Assembly: GCA_030068145.1 (NCBI GenBank)
Contig: JAPJBO010000813.1
Span: 39,551-103,550 of the forward strand
Reading direction: 5' to 3'
DNA from: Diplonema papillatum
Taxonomy: Eukaryota; Euglenozoa; Diplonemea; Diplonemida; Diplonemidae
DNA: 64,000 nt
Shown here in pieces: positions 33,501 to 42,986 of this stretch. Numbering within the stretch: position 1 is the first letter of the stretch; each line of letters opens with the position of its first letter. The position numbers were made by a program, and so were the translations under genes. A model generated the notes under the pieces. It searched no databases, had not been told where the DNA came from, and saw nothing but the letters and a program-made list of their open reading frames with translations.

Positions 33501-36500
33501 TTGTTCTATTAACATCCCATTCGATCCACGAGGCTCAAATGCTGAGTACAAGGCTTGGAATTCTCGTGGCTGGAAAGCTCCGATGTCTTGGAAGACTGCA
33601 GGACCTCAATGCAAAATTTGGAAAGGGCTGGATTCTGTCAGTGCGGACGACTGATGACTTGAACTCGCATGCGTTCATGAGGTTCCTTCAGGAGGTTGCC
33701 CCAAATGCAAAGATAACAGCAGAAAAGTATGGGTCGATGGTTTATCAGCTTCCCGGCAATGTCAAGAGCTCTTCGATCTTCCGCCATCTTGAAAAACACA
33801 AGAAGAAGTACAACATCGTGGACTATTCGCTCAGTCAAGTTTCGTTGGAAGGCGTATTCATGAAGACTGTTGTTGCAGCTCCGCCAAAAAAGCCATCGAT
33901 TATACCGAAGCTCAAAATAGTCATGCTTTGTGTCGGTTCTCGTGGAGACGTACAACCTTTTCTTGCTCTTGCCTTGGCCTTGGCTGACAAGGGCCACACT
34001 GTCAGGCTTGCGACTCACAAAAAGTTTGAAGATCTTGTAAGTGGTGAGGTTCATGACAGACTTTCTAAGAACTGTTCAGGTACTGTGGAGTTCTTTCCTT
34101 TGAGCGGCGAACCAGACGCTTTGATGACTTTCATGGTCGAGAATCCTGATCTTGTCACGATAAATACAGACAAAATTCGAGCCAATCAAGAAATGATGTA
34201 TTCCATTTTCAACTCTTGTTGGGCCGCTTGCACAACTCCTGCCAACTACGTTCCCGATGTACTTATTGCAAATCCACCCGTGCAATGCCATGTTCATATT
34301 GCGGAGCGTCTGCAAATTCACCTTCAAGTTCACTTCACCATGCCGTGGTCCCCAACTGACATGTATCCGCATCCCTTTGCTGCTACCGACAAGTTCGGCA
34401 ATGAAGAGAGTTACAACCTTGTCGAAAAGATGATTTGGCTTGGTCTCGGGTATGTCTTTTCTTTCTTCGGTTTGAATCTGGGGGTCATGGGGGGGCCTTC
34501 ACGAGGTGACACTGTTGACCGCGCCTTTATTGAGCTGCTCCCCCAACCGCCAGCATCATGTACTTGACGCGAAGCGGAACGAAGCACCGTCCGGCCAATA
34601 GAGGGCCACAAAAGTGGCAAATCGACCGGTCTGGTGCTTAGCAGCCAATGGCCTGTGATGGCTGAGTGCACACCTAAGCAGTGTGTGTTGTGTCTTAGGG
34701 CCTGGTCAACCACCTCATCAGGCACAAACCTTTCGCGACCGTGATTGGACAGTCGTGATGCCGGGGGCGGTCTTCATGGACAAGATAAAGCAAGACCTGC
34801 CCTGCGCCTGCTGTCTCTGGCTGCTTCGGTAGACGACACATACCTACTACTCGAATCACGTCTGGATGCTGCGGAGGCAAAGCAGAAACAAGCAATGCCT
34901 TGACCGGATGTTGGCCGCCAGGCCTATTTTGGGGCATACCAGTATGAGAAAAAGTTGTGCCGAAGGGAAACCTCCTGGGATGGCTCTCGTTGTCGCGGCG
35001 CCGCTGAACGTCTTCGACTCTTGACAGCTTCGGAGCAAGCGGGTTCTTGGAGTACAGGAGAGATGAGAAACAGCGGGTCGCAAGACACCGGTATTGTTGC
35101 ACAGAAGGCCGAACACAGTGTCCCAGTGAGAATACCCTGTCTGACTCGTCTAAACTCGTCAATATTCGAGTTTAGATAGACGAGTTTGACACGAAAATAC
35201 GAGTTGTTTGCTCTCAGAAAACCTGTGGCCCCCAGTGGGGTTGCTGTTCGGACCCGGGCATTAATTCACCCTGTGTTGCTGCTCATCCAACGAGCTTCAG
35301 TTTCAATCTTCAATGTCACAGGCCGAAGGTGAATGAATTTCGAGTGAACACGCTCAAGCTTCCTCCCATGCATCGTGGGGCTGGATTGGCATCGCGCATG
35401 CACGTGCCTCACATTTATTGCATTTCTGAATCTGTTTTGCAACGCCCATCGGACTGGGGCCCTCACATCAGCATGGCAGGTGTTTGGACCTTGAAGCAAA
35501 GAACGGTATGTTGTTTACTACTTTTTTAACTTTTAGCCCTTTCTTGAACATCCTGGTGTTTTTCTCGGGCTACTACTACTACTAGGTGATGGCCGATGCA
35601 CCCCCGGGCTGGAGTGGGGAGTCTGTTCGCTCTACTATTTGCGTGATGCTTTGGCTGATGCTTTTTTTGCAGCTACGATACAATCGCCTCAGCGTCCTAG
35701 TCTGTGTGTGAGCTGCACAAAAGTGCATGAGCAAACCACTCCTGGGCGAACCGAGGAAAAGCGGCAGGCCGGCAATACAAGAGAAAGTACAAGAGAAAGG
35801 GGCCGCATGGGCGGCACACAGGAAGGTGGGAAGGGGGACGGGAGGGAAACGGCCTGGATGTTTGCCTCCCTGTCCAACCTCGTAGAGGGTAGAAACGCGT
35901 ACATCAACGTGGTGCAAACGGAATTGGGATTCCAGTAGTCGCGCTTTCGGCGTTCAAGCAAGCTTGCTGTGTTGCAGACCCGTTACGTGGTGCCTGAGTG
36001 ACAGTGGTTTTCCGCTTAGCCAACAAAATGAAATCGGTTGGCTAAAAAATTTCGTGGTTCACAAAAAGAGGTCAATTTTTTTCTCTCGACCGATCTTTTT
36101 GCATGGTGTTAAGAGGGTCGGCAGGTTGTGGCCTCCGGCTTAGATGGAATTCCTGTCCACACAGGAAAAACACTGGGTGATCCCTTGTGTGAGAGGCGTC
36201 CACGCTTCCTTCAGTTTCAGGTCTCTGCGGATGCTCTCGCGGTTGCGAGTGCTACACTGTGCGGCACTTTGCGATCCCTTCGTTGTCGGCTTCACAAGTG
36301 CCGCAGCCCTCAGTCTGTGTGCTGAGCAGCATGTCCTGAGGCCGCGGATGCAATCTCCTTCACGATGGAGCCGTTTGTACATTTCGCCTGTGTACTCTAA
36401 CCATCCAAACACACAACAGCTGTATCAGCCACCATCGGCAGTAGTTTCGTTCTTACAAAATCGGCGACCAATCTACATCGGCTTCGGGTCGATAGTTGTG

Positions 36501-37048
36501 ACTGACACTGACACGATCACGAAAGTCATCTCGAAGTTTGTTTTAAAGCTGCTCGATATGTGCCCGGACGCCTCGATAATCCTTCAACGGTGCGAAGGGA
36601 AATCTGAGTGGAAGGGACTGATGCACGATCGGCTACTTTTCTGGACAGAAGCTGTCGATCACACATGGCTTTTCCCACGATGCAGCCTTATTATTCATCA
36701 CGGAGGTGCAGGAACAGTCACAACAAGCATCGCTTCTTCCCGTCCTATGGTATGCCTCTGTGTGATCCACGCCAGTATTGGTATTCAGTAAGAACTGACT
36801 CTTGGCATAGAGTATTCTGGTACACCAAGCTGTGCTGTGTCTTGCAGACCGCACCCAGTGCAATAGTCGCTCTGAACTAACACTACGTGTCACCGAACCA
36901 CCAGAACCATTCAAACACACAGATCATCATACCTTTCTTTGGCGATCAGCCCTTTTGGGGGAAAATTGTTGAAAACATGGGACTCGGTGTGTGTATTCAG
37001 AAAGACCTTTCTGTGCAGACCTTGCTGCACGCCGTGGGCGTTTGTCAG
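24574..37048 (+). CDS. ABCA-type full transporter fused to UGT80-like sterol glucosyltransferase (3' incomplete)
   Basis: Proposed exons: 24574-27807, 30983-34449, 35322-35505, 36420-36749, 36923-37048; at least 2447 aa. The order is TMD1 (first helix at ~55-75, extracellular loop, helix bundle from ~325), NBD1 (P-loop ~640, FLDEPT ~758), a Cys-rich B-box-like linker (~959), an acidic linker, TMD2 (from ~1245), NBD2 (GPTGAGKTTT ~1744, FLILDEPTSGMD ~1864), then from ~2053 a glucosyltransferase. The latter has CVGSRGDVQPF, LIANPP, HFTMPWSP, YIGFGSIVV, WLFPRCSLIIHHGGAG and IPFFGDQPFWG, hallmarks of sterol 3-beta-glucosyltransferases. NBD2 and the glucosyltransferase start share one uninterrupted exon, so the fusion is direct. 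ABCA proteins move lipids and UGT80 enzymes glucosylate sterols, so coupled glycolipid synthesis and flipping is my inference. The 3.2-kb first intron is inferred from matching phase. About 40-60 C-terminal residues were not found. Confidence 0.85.
28776..28976 (+). repeat. Dispersed repeat in ABCA intron 1, inverted copy at 40.5 kb
   Basis: Begins GGTACCGCGTGAATGGCGCG, passes CAGCCTGTCTGCTCGCGGTC and ends GAGGATCCG. It matches the reverse complement of 40513-40673, which lies inside the terminal-inverted-repeat element. This suggests that a relative or fragment of that element sits in this intron. Confidence 0.8.
30258..30280 (+). repeat. Short dispersed motif, three copies
   Basis: CCAGTTACTGT followed by an A-rich triplet and ATCAGGCC occurs here, at 59534-59557 and at 61228-61250. 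Two of the three copies continue into CTTCAAA. The other two lie next to the large 33-bp satellite blocks, so this could be a boundary piece of a dispersed element. Confidence 0.6.
34509..34850 (+). repeat. Intronic dispersed element, copy 1
   Basis: Starts GACACTGTTGACC. Shares with 49496-49888 the blocks CCCCCAACCGCCA, GTACTTGACGCG, AATAGAGGGCCAC, GGCCTGGTCAACCACCTCA, GACAGTCG and CTTCGG-AGACGACACATA. It lies in the third intron-exon interval of the ABCA-glucosyltransferase gene, about 60 bp after the donor at 34450. It is in sense orientation, as is copy 2 in the rhomboid gene. Confidence 0.85.
35149..35176. other. Intronic 10-bp hairpin
   Basis: TCTAAACTCG and CGAGTTTAGA form a perfect stem with an 8-nt loop inside the intron 34450-35321; more ACGAGTTT-type sequence follows. 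No function is assigned. Confidence 0.5.
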
Positions 37049-37080
37049 GTGTGTTTTTAATGTAGGGCTTTTTGTCTTAA

Positions 37081-38072
37081 AGGGGGTAGACCTATTATCC
37101 ACCCGATTTTTTCCGGAACATTAAAACTAGTGGCATTTAAAAATTGCTATTATCCAGGCTTTATCCAATGGTTATCCAAGAGCTATCCAAGGGCTATCCA
37201 GAGTGTTGTTGCAGGGTGGTGTTTTTTTCCTTCGCACTTTCGGCGCGATATTGACTATTGTTTGGTAAAACCAACCTTTCCGGTCGAAACCCAGCTCACA
37301 TTCCCTGTTAGTGGGTGACCAAGCCAACGCTTAGACAATTCTGCTTGCCTAGGTTAGGAAGAGTCAACATCGAAGGATCGAAAAGCAACATTGCTATGAA
37401 CGCTTGGCTGCCACAAGTCCCCTTCCCTGTGGTAATATTTCTGTCGGCTTCATCCCTTGAACATAACTGAGGGATTTCGATATCACAAGGCACTCCCACG
37501 ATTCCCGTTCTTTTGCCGCCTGGCCGACGTTTATCCCCTGCACTGGATGCGGTAGAAGTCAAGAAGTGCCCCAGAACAACCCACAGGTTGACATACCAGC
37601 CGTAACTGCACCAATTGCACCTGCACCGGGTCCGACCAATTCTGAGTGCACTGAGACAACAGAAAATAGTCCACACCAGCCACGAGGACGGCGCTTCAGC
37701 CGTCCTCTTCATAGTGCCAGCAAAGCAAATCGCACCCAGAGAGAGTGTGCCGGCTCACAAAACACCACCAAATCGCGGCCATTGAGAAACTATTGATCAG
37801 CCTCTTTTTCTAGCGCTATATTTGTGGATTTTTCGTTTTAACAGCTCTTTTTTCTCGTTTTCACTCTCTCGCTTTTGCTTGTTGGCAACATTTACATTCA
37901 AGACTGTTTCCACACGTCTTCTCACTTGTGTGCTGTTGTTACACTCACAGCGGGTGGAGAGGCCCACTTCCATAAAACATTAACTCGCCGCTGAAAAATT
38001 AAAAAGTTAAATCTCCAAAACCAGTCGACTTATTATCCTAGTATAATAGGTCCCCCTGGAGGTCTACCCCCT
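37081..38072. mobile_element. 992-bp segment with short terminal inverted repeats
   Basis: Begins AGGGGGTAGACCTATTAT and ends with the inverted complement AGGTCTACCCCCT, preceded by ATAATAGG. That is a perfect 13-bp inverted repeat plus an 8-bp block displaced by nine bases on the right. TTAA precedes the left end (37078-37081) but is not repeated on the right. The inside is AT-rich with one 76-codon Pro/Thr/Ser-rich ORF (37566-37796) of no known family. It starts only 33 bp after the last recognised glucosyltransferase exon. I infer a non-autonomous DNA element. Confidence 0.4.
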
Positions 38073-38128
38073 GCTAGCTTTTTATTTAGCTTATTATAAT
38101 ATATTACATAGTTGGCAAGCAAAGACGA

Positions 38129-38195
38129 CTTTGCTTAAATTTTCTTAGGAGATTTGCTTCAGATTACGAGCAAATAAATGCAAATTTAAGCAAAG
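38129..38195. other. 14-bp perfect inverted repeat
   Basis: CTTTGCTTAAATTT at 38129-38142 and AAATTTAAGCAAAG at 38182-38195, with a 39-nt AT-rich spacer. It lies just right of the 992-bp inverted-repeat segment and could be a MITE remnant or cruciform-forming site. Confidence 0.6.
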
Positions 38196-38788
38196 AAGAC
38201 ATCATGCACTAGGGATTTTGACAACTGAGGAAGTATGCAACGAAGGCAGGAAAAGGCGAACCTGCGGAAACGGAGCCGGGACTGCGTTGTACGATAGCCG
38301 TGCAGGGCGACAAGAATGGTGCCGTTGAAGAAAAGTCTCGCAAGGCTCAACCATTCGTACCGTGTTCCCGGAACAGAAGGAGAAGGACGATCGAAACCCC
38401 CAACATGACACCAGAAAAGCTGAAGAACGACTCGATGTGATCAAGGTTCTGACTCTCGCAGACCTTGTGTCTATGAGGGCAGGGGGCGTTAGACATGAAC
38501 AAGGGCACTCGTTCCTCTACTGTCCGGTGGGTCATGTTCAAAGAACACGGGGCAGTAGTTGCATGTCAACAAGGTGGGAACATGGCCGGTCTCAACAAGA
38601 GGCCACACCGAACCAGCAGACGTTCGAAGTCGATGTGCACCTACCAAGAGCAGACGGCAAGTAAGGCCGGTGACAAGGTGCGAGCCGTGCCGCAGCGGCA
38701 GGGCTTCGCAAAGCTGCGACACTGAGCGGCAGGTTTCATTCGTAGGCCCGGTGGAAGCAAGGACAGTGGCCGAGCTTATGCATGTAAA

Positions 38789-38806
38789 CTCGGTCAGCTG
38801 ACCGAG
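38789..38806. other. 18-bp perfect palindrome
   Basis: CTCGGTCAGCTGACCGAG, followed within 40 bp by ACTCGGTCCGGCC and a poly(A) run of about 17. Similar CTCGGYC/GACCGAG words recur around 43305-43360 beyond the inverted-repeat element, so these words may mark an older insertion boundary. Confidence 0.6.
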
Positions 38807-39182
38807 CTTGCACTTTAAACCAGAAAAAACTCGGTCCGGCCAAAAAAAAAAAAAAAACTATGATTTTGAATTTTTGGGGAGGTTTTTTTGGGTGGGAGCT
38901 GGAGGGCGACCCTCTCAGCCCTGTTGGGTCTGGCTGACAACTTTAGCTCCTTTTCAAATTCACAAATTTATTTGAATCCTTCATGGCCTTCCACACAACA
39001 ACTGCTCAACCGTACTTGATGGAGCCTGACAGGGACAGGTGTCCCAGGATTCCCTTTCCTCGATTGCTGACCATTACATGTCAGTCGGACCAGGCATCAC
39101 AGACAAATATACCTGTCCAGATTTTGAAGCGCCCGCCAAAGTGGATCCAAGCACACAAAACTTCCATCATATCTGAGTGTGA

Positions 39183-39515
39183 AAGCGTTGTGCCGAGATT
39201 CGTCAGTTGGGTCTCTCGGATCTCAACACTGTGATTCAGCGCTTCACAACAGGGAACCTGTCCGTGAAGTACCCGGCAACCTGCAAACTTCTCCAGCTTG
39301 CCTCCATCCTTCCTCTGGGATCCGCATCAGTGGAGCGCTTGTTTTCCAAACTTCGGTTGGTGTCGACAAGGTTGCGCAAGCTGGCTGCTGACAATCTGGC
39401 AACTGTTCTTTTCGTTGGCGTGGAGTGTAAAATGGGGGCACGAGGCATTGACGAAGAGACACTGGCAAAATACATTGCAAAATTCTGTGCAAACCCAAGG
39501 AGGCTGCACTCCTGA
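39183..39515 (+). pseudogene. hAT-family transposase C-terminal remnant
   Basis: An open frame with no usable ATG encodes a segment typical of the hAT dimerisation domain: KYPATCKLLQLASILPLGSA, ASVERLFSKLRLVSTRLR and NLATVLFVGV. In hAT transposases this domain (consensus with S-A-x-x-E-R-x-F-S) lies at the C-terminus. The frame closes at TGA 39513-39515, which is also the first three bases of the terminal inverted repeat of the next element. The catalytic part is missing upstream, so this is a remnant. It might have supplied transposase, or may just be older debris. Confidence 0.75.
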
Positions 39516-40929
39516 GCCAATTCACCTACCCCCCCTGAAAGCGACTTGAGCTCGATTACACTCGATTACGCGTCGATTACACTCGATTACACTCGATTAC
39601 GATCGATTACAATCGATCAGCTTTTGGTGAATTGGGGGGGTACTGTAACAATTGATTAAACACACAGCACTCAGCCAATCCTGATTAGCTGATGCAACGT
39701 GTCTATTATCGAGCCTTCTTCTGGGGCTAAAGATGCTGATAGCACGATCATCGAATATCGAACAAAAAGAAGCATATTCGTCTGAAAAAAGGATGTAGCC
39801 AGGCAGTGCAGCAGGGGACGAGGAAGTTCGGACTGACTTGTGGAAGCAGGTTGTCGAGTGCATAGGGGCTCGGGTACCCGTTTTCCCGTATTAGCAACCT
39901 TTGCAATTTAGCGCAGCTAATACTCGAGCCTTTTGGCATTCCCTGCGGGGCAGTTCCAGGCGATAGGGCAAGCGCTTGGCAGACACCCTGTCCTCGAAGA
40001 TGTCAAGTTTCTGTTTGTGGGTTCGATCTCCCTGGCGACAACAAGGCGGTTGAAAACGGAGGCTAATCTCACCTTTAGGCACTGCAATGTCACGCATGCC
40101 ATTGTCAGACGCTACCGTCTGGCATTGCGCAATTCGTGCCATAGTCGTTGGGGGTATTGACAAGGGGGTTCAGTGGACACTCATCTGTTGGCTCCTCGTT
40201 ACTGCCCACGTAGGTTCCGGGAGGTCTGCTTGGCTGCACGCGGCTTGTGGTGTTGCTTCGTTCTTGAACTTTTTCTTCGGCTTCATGCGGTTCATCGTCC
40301 CGGCCTGCCCCTGGTACACGACTCGTCTCGTCTCCGTAGCTCGTCTATCCTGCTTCACTTCGTGCTTCCATCGAGCCTACTTGCGCTGTCACATTCCGAT
40401 GGGTAGTGCGTCTGCGGGAGGAACCTGCCGTTATTGTGGCTGACACACCCTGTCCCTGCGGCCTTCATCGCTGTCTGCTCTCGTGCGGCCACTGTGGGGC
40501 ATGATTCCGCCTCGGATCCTCGGTTGTGCTCCTTAGCTGGATCGCTAGCTCGATAAGAAGAGCTGGTGTGTGGGCACAAGCGAATGTGGTTGCGGTTGCG
40601 GGCCGGCCGGCGTGACTGCGAGCAGACAGGCTGCATGCGCGTGGGCCCAATCGCGCCATTCACGCGGTACTCCAAAGGCCTAATCGGGCCGGGCCGGCAC
40701 ATACAGATTGCGACCGGGGCCAGCGTCGCACCTCGGTCTCGTCCCTTACAGCCGGAGCACGTGGCTCTCCCCAAGCCTCTGGGAAGGTGGCGGAGCTGGG
40801 AAGACGCGAGAGAAAACCAAAGTAGCGGCGGCCGACCTCTGTCTGCAAGCACGTCTCTGGCAGGGCAGTCGGCACCAAACGGAGCACAGTACCTCTTCCA
40901 AAGCAGTCGGCTGAAGCGGAGCACAGTCA

Positions 40930-42588
40930 ATGGGCATTCAGAGAGTGCAAAGCATGTCTCTTGTAGGGCAGTGGGCAGCGGGCTTTGAGGGAAAGGTCAG
41001 CGCGGTAGCGATGACCAGGAGAACACATACAGATGGGTGGGGAGAGGCCCTGGGACTAAGGCGTGACTACCCCCGTCCCTGTCCCTCCCAGGGCGCCACC
41101 CCGAATCTAGCCTGGCTCCACCACGGTGAAGGCCCACACCTGCGGTTTCCGTCCCTCGTATGCTTGTGCTTGGCACTTCTTGGGCCAGACAGTGGTCAAC
41201 ATGGTCGCTCATGGGTCAGCCAGGGGTCCACCAGTGGTCGAACCCAAAATACTAGTGTCAATTTCGATCACACTCTACAACGCTCGACTACACTCTACTA
41301 CACTCTACTACACTCGATTACACATTGGCTGGATGGGATGTGCTGGTCGGTAGCGGGTGACGTTTCGACAGCGGAGCTCGCCATCGACTTTGAAGTGTAC
41401 ACCGGGCTCGATCTGCCGGGCAGTGTCGTAGCAACGACGGACGGGACACCGTTGAGCATGCGCGCGAGGGTACTCGCGAGGCTTTTGAAAACCGTTGGGG
41501 ATGCGCTGGAGCGAAACGGCGACGAACCGCCTCTGCCGGGAAGGAAACTGGGGACGGTAGGGTCGCTGAGAACGGTGGGAGCCCCGCCGTGCCTCACGGG
41601 GTACGAGATGAGGCCAATCTTCCGTGGTGGTACGGAGACGATGGAAGTGCTCGAGACGCAGCTGACGACGGCTCGGCACGAATTCAACGGCGAGGCGTGG
41701 GGGATGGATCTTTTCCCGACGTACGGAGGTGGAAGGGCGGAGCGTGCGGCGAGATGGGCGGTGTTCAACGACGCTACGGAGAAGAAGAAAGGCAGGAAGT
41801 CGGCAGTCGTCGGAGGGGATCCGTGGTACGTGCCGGAAGGGGTTCCCCAACACGAAAAGTGGGGTGAGCGGGTGTGCCACGAGCACCAAAAGGTGAAGTG
41901 CGACGTCTGCAAGCGCCGGGGCAAGTCGGTGGCGTGGTGCTGTAAGGCCCACCACAAGGAAGACGACGGCCTTGCGGTGAAGTTCTGCGCGCAGCACCGC
42001 CTGACGCAATGCGCGACGTGCAAGACGATCGCAGAGTGCTGCCGCAACGGACACCACCGGTGCCTTGATCATGGCATGCCGACGTGTGCGCACTGCAGCC
42101 GGCTCGCGGATTTGCGGAGTCGAAGGCCCAAACTGTGCTGTCGGAAGGGGCACCACCGGGCGACCGTGGCGAGAGGAGAAGAAGCAGCATCGAAGAAGAG
42201 GAAGGCGGAGCTGGAGGGCGCCGCGCCAGCGCCGAGACAGGCGAAGCGTGAGAACGTGGTGTTCATTCTGCAGGAAGCAGCAGAAGGCAAGCGAGAGCCC
42301 GCAACATCAACACCGACGTCAGCAGCGAAGGTCGGGAAGACGGCGCCAACGCCAGCGAAGAAGCGGCGATCAGACTCCGCGGCGGAGCCGGTACCGAAAA
42401 GACGCAAAGGACGCGTCGATGCGCCACGACCATCGCCCAGGCGCCGAGAAAAAGCAGAAATCGACGCGCAACCGATGAACCTCGACGAGCAATCGAAGAA
42501 GAAGCGAAGCACCAAACGCGCGCCTGAGCGCGACGATCAAGACGAGCTAAAGAGGCGAAAGCATGACACTTCACGTGCGAAGAGATAA
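40930..42588 (+). CDS. Novel triple Cys/His-module protein, basic and probably nuclear
   Basis: 552 codons from ATG 40930; an in-frame ATG at 41338 (MCWSVAGD) gives 416 aa and avoids translating the CTACACTCTA array, so it is the better start. From about 41870 three consecutive modules follow C-x2-H-x4-C-x2-C-x(5-13)-C-C-x(2-3)-H-H. They are CHEH..CDVC..CCKAHH, CAQH..CATC..CCRNGHH and CLDH..CAHC..CCRKGHH, each with up to eight zinc ligands. The last ~140 residues are Lys/Arg-rich with several nuclear-localisation-like clusters (KKRKAE, PKRRKGR, KKKRS). I know no family with this pattern. A frameshifted relative at 10896-11620 and the surrounding inverted repeats mark it as mobile-element cargo; DNA or chromatin binding is inference. 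Confidence 0.75.
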   Translation: MGIQRVQSMSLVGQWAAGFEGKVSAVAMTRRTHTDGWGEALGLRRDYPRPCPSQGATPNLAWLHHGEGPHLRFPSLVCLCLALLGPDSGQHGRSWVSQGSTSGRTQNTSVNFDHTLQRSTTLYYTLLHSITHWLDGMCWSVAGDVSTAELAIDFEVYTGLDLPGSVVATTDGTPLSMRARVLARLLKTVGDALERNGDEPPLPGRKLGTVGSLRTVGAPPCLTGYEMRPIFRGGTETMEVLETQLTTARHEFNGEAWGMDLFPTYGGGRAERAARWAVFNDATEKKKGRKSAVVGGDPWYVPEGVPQHEKWGERVCHEHQKVKCDVCKRRGKSVAWCCKAHHKEDDGLAVKFCAQHRLTQCATCKTIAECCRNGHHRCLDHGMPTCAHCSRLADLRSRRPKLCCRKGHHRATVARGEEAASKKRKAELEGAAPAPRQAKRENVVFILQEAAEGKREPATSTPTSAAKVGKTAPTPAKKRRSDSAAEPVPKRRKGRVDAPRPSPRRREKAEIDAQPMNLDEQSKKKRSTKRAPERDDQDELKRRKHDTSRAKR

Positions 42589-42939
42589 CCGCGCAGTCGG
42601 CGATGCAGATTATCGCCACAGATTCTTTGCATTCTAATCCAAACGATTACACTCTACTACACTCGATTACACTATATTACACTGCGGTACCGAAAAGACG
42701 CAAAGGACGCGTCGATGCGCCACGACCATCGCCCAGGCGCCGAGAAAAAGCAGAAGTCGACGCGCAACCGATGAACCTCGACGAGCAATCGAAGAAGAAG
42801 CGAAACACCAAACGCGCGCCTGAGCGCGACGATCAAGACGAGCTAAAGAGGCGAAAGCATGACACTTCACGTGCGAAGAGATAACCGCGCAGTCGGCGAT
42901 GCAGATTATCGCCACAGATTCTTTGCATTCTAATCCAAA
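42391..42939 (+). repeat. 253-bp duplication of the ORF 3' end
   Basis: 42391-42643 and 42687-42939 are nearly identical (constant offset 296). Both carry the last ~66 codons of the Cys/His-module ORF plus its downstream flank, separated by an ACTCGATTACACT array. The array is probably where the duplication or recombination took place. The second copy has no start of its own that I trust. Confidence 0.92.
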
Positions 42940-42986
42940 ATATTACACTCGATTACGCTCGATCAAGGGGTGGGTGAATTGGCTCA

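Larger units (their letters stand above)
39513..42986 (+). mobile_element. 3.47-kb element with 20-bp terminal inverted repeats and CGATTACACT arrays
   Basis: The left end TGAGCCAATTCACCTACCCC (39513-39532) and right end (42967-42986, complement TGAGCCAATTCACCCACCCC) match at 19 of 20 bases. Arrays of CTCGATTACA-type units lie just inside the left end (39545-39620), at 41251-41325 before the ORF, at 42645-42683 and inside the right end (42937-42965). GGTGAATTGG at 39626-39635 makes a second, smaller inverted repeat with the left end, like a nested 120-bp mini-element. The element carries the Cys/His-module ORF and the repeat shared with ABCA intron 1. No clear target-site duplication is visible, so the full boundaries may differ. 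Confidence 0.6.

Noticed and set aside
37078-37081. piggyBac insertion suggested by TTAA before the inverted repeat
   Set aside because: TTAA is not duplicated at the other end, the terminal sequence is not piggyBac-like and no transposase is visible.
38202-38801. Possible final exon of the glucosyltransferase around GDKNGAVEEK (about 38307)
   Set aside because: Resembles the expected DGV..AV helix only superficially; flanking residues do not fit and no convincing acceptor was seen.
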